DNA from: Deltaproteobacteria bacterium | Lineage (GTDB): Bacteria; Myxococcota; Myxococcia; SLRQ01 | DNA: 54,892 bases | Direction of reading: 5' to 3' | Assembly: GCA_007130885.1 (NCBI GenBank) | Contig: SLRQ01000002.1 | Span: 1-54,892, forward strand | In this document: piece by piece, positions 51,571 to 54,892 of the stretch | How the letters are laid out: each line of letters begins with the position of its first letter | Numbering within the stretch: the stretch's first letter is position 1 | The notes under the pieces: generated by a model | Databases searched by the model: none | What the model saw: the letters and a program-made list of their open reading frames with translations, nothing else | Told to the model about the DNA's origin: nothing | Program-made: the position numbers and the translations under genes

Positions 51571-53516
51571 TCTTCTCCCTTCATTACTGCAAGCTTTTTG
51601 CGCAGCGCCTCTTCCACGAGCCCCGGAGCAAGAGGTTTACCTGGCACCCGAGTCCAACAATCAATGTCTACCAAGGTCTGGGACCTAAGGAGGCGTGCAA
51701 GCTGGCCGTAGCGTCGATTCTCTTCGTTGATGAAAGGATCATCGAGGTCGTCGCTGTAGTTCACCTCTACCGTAATCACTTTCTTGAAGCGGCTGAAAAT
51801 GTCTTTCAGACCAGGCTCCATTGGAGATAGGAACCGCAGGTGCACCGCCGAGGCCTTCTCGTCGTCGGCGCGCAGCCGATCCACCGCTTCCTCGATTGTT
51901 CCTCTGGTTGCTCCCCAGCCGACAACGAGAAGGTCGCCTTCCTCGTCCCCATAAATCTTGGGTGGCTTGAGGGTGCTTGCGAAAGCCGCGACCTTGCGGC
52001 TTCTCATGCGCATGCCCTGCTGGTTGATCTTGGATTCGTAAGCAACGCGGCTGTTCTCGTCGTGGGCAAGCCCTGTAAGTACGTGCATGCCACCCGGCTG
52101 ACCGGGAATGGGTCGGCGAGATACGCCGGTTTCCGGGTCCCAAGCGTAAGGAGATACGCCCTCCTCCCACGGGCTCTGGTCGATGGGGGGGGAAAGCCAA
52201 TCTTCGTCGAACTGTGGAAGAGGAAAGTCGGACTGGCCGGTTGCCAGGTTGGCGTCCGTCAGGACTATGACGGGCATACGTAGACTCTCCGCGATCTTTC
52301 GGGCGGTAATGACGAAGTGGAAGCATTCGCCGATTGACGAGGCGGCCATCACGACCTTGGGAGCGTCGCCCGGTTGGCCGTACAAGGCAGCGAGCAGGTC
52401 ACCCTGCTCGACCTTGGTGGGAAGGCCGGTTGCCGGTCCGCCGCGTTGCACATCCACGATGACAAGCGGGATCTCCGCCATGACCGCCAGCCCGATGAAC
52501 TCGGTCTTCAATGCGATTCCGGGACCGGACGTTATGGTTATGGGCGTCTTTCCCGCATAGGAAGCGCCTATCGCGAACCCTATGGCAGCGATCTCGTCCT
52601 CAGCCTGATGGATGAAACCTCCGGCTTTGTGGAACATGGCGGCCAGGTAGTGGGTGGCTGATGTGGCCGGAGTGATCGGGTACATGCTGCAGACCTCGAT
52701 GCCGGCCGCCACGGTGCCGAGCGCTATGGCTGCGTTCCCATCCATGACCACCCGAGGTTCCTTCCATGGAACCGCGGGAATCTCATAGCGTTCGTCGAAG
52801 AAATCGAGCCCGAACTCGTACCCCGAGTCCAGGAGCTTCAGGTTGGTCTCTATGATGGCGTCCGCGCGGCCTTTCACCTTTGCCTTTCGCTTGAATTTTG
52901 CCCGTACCTGCGTTCTCGCATGTTCGATGTCGCGACTGAAAAGGGCGCAAAGAAGCCCGAGTGCCCACATGTTCTTGCCGCGCTGCGGGTTTTCGGTGAA
53001 GCGCAGGGTTTCGGCCTCGATCGGCACCTCTCTGACGTCGTAGCCTCGCTTTTCGAAGTCTTCCAGAGACTCGATGTACGCTTTCCGAATGTTCTCATCC
53101 GCGTGGTTTCGCCACTTCCTATCGATTATGAGTATGGTCCCGGGGCCCATCGCTTCATCGTCTATGCGCCCGTATACGACCTGATCATTGAAGGCCACGA
53201 CGACATCCGCTTTGTCGCCCATGTTTCTCGTTTTCTGGCTGGAGAAGCGGATCCGGTTGCCGCTGGCGCCGGCGCGCGAACGGCTGGGCGGTTCGATCTC
53301 GGCCGGGATGATCTCGACCGTCCAAACGCCGTTACCGGCTTTGGCGCAAACCGAACCGAACAGTTGCCCGGCGGTCTGCGCTCCTTCACCGGAGTCGCTG
53401 ACGATCTCCACGATCCGTTGGCTTACCGTGTGTATCCGGGCAGTCTTGCCTGGCTTTGGCTGCTTGGTTTTTTCTGAAGTTTGAGGGGCTTGTGCGGGTG
53501 TGAGCGGGTTTGCCAT
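51567..53516 (-). CDS. korA: 2-oxoacid:ferredoxin oxidoreductase gamma-alpha fusion subunit
   Basis: This 649-residue protein fuses the gamma domain (about 35-225; VSDSGEGAQTAGQLFG) to the alpha domain (about 255-640). The alpha part shows GNAAIALGTVAAGIEVCSMYPITPAT, AEDEIAAIGFAIGASYAGK and RGGPATGLPTKVEQGDL, typical of KorA/2-oxoglutarate oxidoreductase. Together with KorB it completes a catalytic heterodimer. CCGGAG lies upstream of the ATG. It is the first gene of the kor-rnf operon and divergent from the final FAD enzyme gene, with a 715-base spacer before it. Confidence 0.93.
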   Translation of the reverse strand: MANPLTPAQAPQTSEKTKQPKPGKTARIHTVSQRIVEIVSDSGEGAQTAGQLFGSVCAKAGNGVWTVEIIPAEIEPPSRSRAGASGNRIRFSSQKTRNMGDKADVVVAFNDQVVYGRIDDEAMGPGTILIIDRKWRNHADENIRKAYIESLEDFEKRGYDVREVPIEAETLRFTENPQRGKNMWALGLLCALFSRDIEHARTQVRAKFKRKAKVKGRADAIIETNLKLLDSGYEFGLDFFDERYEIPAVPWKEPRVVMDGNAAIALGTVAAGIEVCSMYPITPATSATHYLAAMFHKAGGFIHQAEDEIAAIGFAIGASYAGKTPITITSGPGIALKTEFIGLAVMAEIPLVIVDVQRGGPATGLPTKVEQGDLLAALYGQPGDAPKVVMAASSIGECFHFVITARKIAESLRMPVIVLTDANLATGQSDFPLPQFDEDWLSPPIDQSPWEEGVSPYAWDPETGVSRRPIPGQPGGMHVLTGLAHDENSRVAYESKINQQGMRMRSRKVAAFASTLKPPKIYGDEEGDLLVVGWGATRGTIEEAVDRLRADDEKASAVHLRFLSPMEPGLKDIFSRFKKVITVEVNYSDDLDDPFINEENRRYGQLARLLRSQTLVDIDCWTRVPGKPLAPGLVEEALRKKLAVMKGEE

Positions 53517-54231
53517 CCGGTTTACTCCGGCGGGTAAGGCTGGTTTTGGGTGTTTGGTTCTACGGTGTAGTGCTCTACAGCTTCACTGCGAGGGATCGGT
53601 GGGGTGCGAGATCTAACTACATTTGCTTCTGACGTCCAGACCCCAAAGGTGAGACGATGGTCCCTGGATACCAATTTCCGGCTCTGCGCGCGATAATGCG
53701 GCCAACACCCCGTGATTCGGTCGTTCTTGCGAAGGGCTCGGTGGACTGACGGCTTGCGTGCAATCGATCCCGCTTGCGATGATCCATCCGCGTGGCTCTC
53801 CCCACAAGGCTCTAGACCTCGCGGCTCCGCTTGCTCGCTATCGATGGAGACCTCCACGGCCATGAATGGTCTAAAGGCGCTTGCACGGGGCGTGCCAGCG
53901 AGTGTGAAGAGCATTTGAGAGCTTCGGTCGGAAGCCGGGTCGAAAGAGCCTCCGTCGCTGATGCTTGGCCTATAAGACCGCGACGAGTCGGCGGAGCGCG
54001 GTGGGTGCCGGCGCAGGTTTGTCCGATTGGAGCTGGCCGGTGCGAAGGGTTTGCGCCTGCTCGATCCACTGATGCGGCGGTCACGGCTGGAGTATTTCGA
54101 AGAGCATGCTGTATAAGGTGCCGCCGTGTAGGCCGAAGGCCAGGATTCGTCCGAGGGGTGCCCGGTGCAAAAGGCGGCTACGATGATGAGAACGTTGATA
54201 TTCGCAATACAGACCGTCCTAGGTATGAACG
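53517..54231. other. Long spacer upstream of the kor-rnf operon
   Basis: I saw no credible gene in these 715 bases. Open frames (for example plus 53831-54274 and minus 53522-53914) lack ribosome binding sites, recognisable motifs and coding-like composition. The stretch must hold the promoter for korA and downstream genes on the minus strand and a promoter for the FAD enzyme on the plus strand. No clear -35/-10 pair, riboswitch-like structure or repeat stood out by eye. It is the longest spacer here, so it may hide an RNA or a decayed gene. Confidence 0.4.
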
Positions 54232-54892
54232 ATGCCTGACAGCCGTGCCATGGTGCCCAGGAAAACCGTCATAATTGGCGGCGGCATAGCGGGCCTTTCG
54301 GTTTTGTGGCATTTGGCTTGCCGTCTTGGGGGCGGTGGCAGGGCGGATGATCTGCTGCTCTTGGAGAGAGAACCTCTGTGTGGGCACGCTGCTTCTGGAC
54401 GTAACGCCGGCATCTTTCGGCAGGTCGAAAGCGAGGAAATGTCGGCATTGCTCGCCGTGCAAACAAAAAGACTGTTGTCCATACTCTCCGACGAACGTCT
54501 CGTGGATCCTGTTGGCGCGGTGTACCTTTCGAGAGACACTGATTGCGTCGAAAGGTTGCAGGCGTTAGCCGCCGCCGCGGGCGTCGAGGTCTCCGTTTCG
54601 TCACCTTTGGAGCTTCCGGAGGCCCGATCTCTACTGAAAGGCGGTCAGGCCGGTGTCGCGGCGCGCGTGGTGGACGATGGTGTGCTGGACGTTCATAAGA
54701 TGCTCGAGACCATGAGGCGTAAGGCCGTCGCGGAAGGAGCGCGTATTCGGACCAGGGCTTCGGTCGAAAGGCTAATCGTTCGATCCGGTCGCGTGGAAGG
54801 AGTGGTTTTGGAAGGCGGGGAGTTCATAGCCTGCGAGCGGGTCGTGATAGCGGCCGGTGCTTGGTCCGGCTCCATTGGAGATACGGCGGGAG
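54232..54892 (+). CDS. FAD-dependent oxidoreductase (DAO family), cut by window end
   Basis: Only the first 220 codons are present. The dinucleotide-binding motif VIIGGGIAGLSVLWHL starts at about residue 13, followed by the ERE segment and GRNAGIFR, as in D-amino-acid-oxidase-like flavoproteins (glycine oxidase, sarcosine oxidase, DadA). Further GVLDVHKML and VVIAAGAWSG fit the same family (the latter being the second FAD-contacting motif). I chose the ATG at 54232; one at 54250 is also possible and neither has a strong ribosome binding site. The substrate cannot be told. No relation to the kor-rnf operon is evident. Confidence 0.88.
   Translation, partial: MPDSRAMVPRKTVIIGGGIAGLSVLWHLACRLGGGGRADDLLLLEREPLCGHAASGRNAGIFRQVESEEMSALLAVQTKRLLSILSDERLVDPVGAVYLSRDTDCVERLQALAAAAGVEVSVSSPLELPEARSLLKGGQAGVAARVVDDGVLDVHKMLETMRRKAVAEGARIRTRASVERLIVRSGRVEGVVLEGGEFIACERVVIAAGAWSGSIGDTAG

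Noticed and set aside
53831..54274. A 147-codon plus-strand frame in the spacer before the FAD enzyme gene
   Set aside because: No ribosome binding site or domain, Cys/Arg-rich shadow-like composition, and it overlaps the start of the real FAD gene in another frame.

Overview
The window reads as a chromosomal segment of a G+C-rich Gram-negative bacterium, most likely an uncultivated member of the Myxococcota (former Deltaproteobacteria). The clues are two secreted proteins ending in a MYXO-CTERM-like tail (Cys-rich motif, one membrane helix, Arg pair), a Tgl/PilF-like lipoprotein next to a RodZ-like protein, an outer-membrane beta-barrel, and many lineage-specific hypothetical proteins. The taxonomic call is an inference. 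No rRNA, tRNA, CRISPR array, IS element or phage gene was recognised.

Left part (1-19 kb), mostly housekeeping: a PpiD-like foldase faces the rod-shape operon mreC-mreD-mrdA-rodA, all coupled by short overlaps. Then come trxA, an unknown acidic-tailed protein, the tetrapyrrole genes hemA-hemC-hemD, a DciA/DUF721 protein, an unknown gene followed by tgl/pilF-like and rodZ-like genes, recO, a 1029-residue secreted protein with carboxypeptidase-regulatory-like repeats and a sorting tail, and an alkaline-phosphatase-superfamily hydrolase.

Middle part (19-30 kb): three radical SAM proteins (a KamA-type enzyme with a long N-terminal extension, an HxsB-type SPASM enzyme and a compact partner), a DUF6485-like Cys-rich protein, a beta-barrel, a Na+/solute symporter coupled to apbE, a PlsC-type acyltransferase and a secreted trypsin-like protease.

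Main novelty 1 (30.3-34.6 kb): a tightly coupled three-gene operon encodes a nitrogenase-like system. It has a NifH/BchL-type iron protein with both cluster cysteines but Leu in place of the usual Arg after the first. Next is a 717-residue NifD-like subunit with an unrelated-looking N-terminal domain of about 240 residues. Last is a 438-residue NifK-like subunit keeping a single clearly alignable cluster cysteine. It does not match the gene content of nif, bch/chl, cfb or mar loci, and it is flanked by two secreted hydrolases with low-complexity linkers. Its substrate is unknown.

Main novelty 2 (38.9-53.5 kb, minus strand): an apparent operon of about 14.6 kb encodes a 2-oxoacid:ferredoxin oxidoreductase (korA, korB), then a complete Rnf complex in the order B-C-D-G-E-A. 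Interleaved are two large proteins of 830 and 1224 residues that resemble pyruvate:ferredoxin oxidoreductase but have lost the thiamine-diphosphate-binding signature. A small Cys-containing membrane protein ends the operon. Together this suggests an Rnf complex with dedicated ferredoxin-docking or wiring subunits fed by 2-oxoacid oxidation. The nearby ApbE could flavinylate RnfG and RnfD, and the reduced ferredoxin could plausibly supply the nitrogenase-like enzyme. These links are inferences. The right edge cuts an FAD-dependent oxidoreductase gene.
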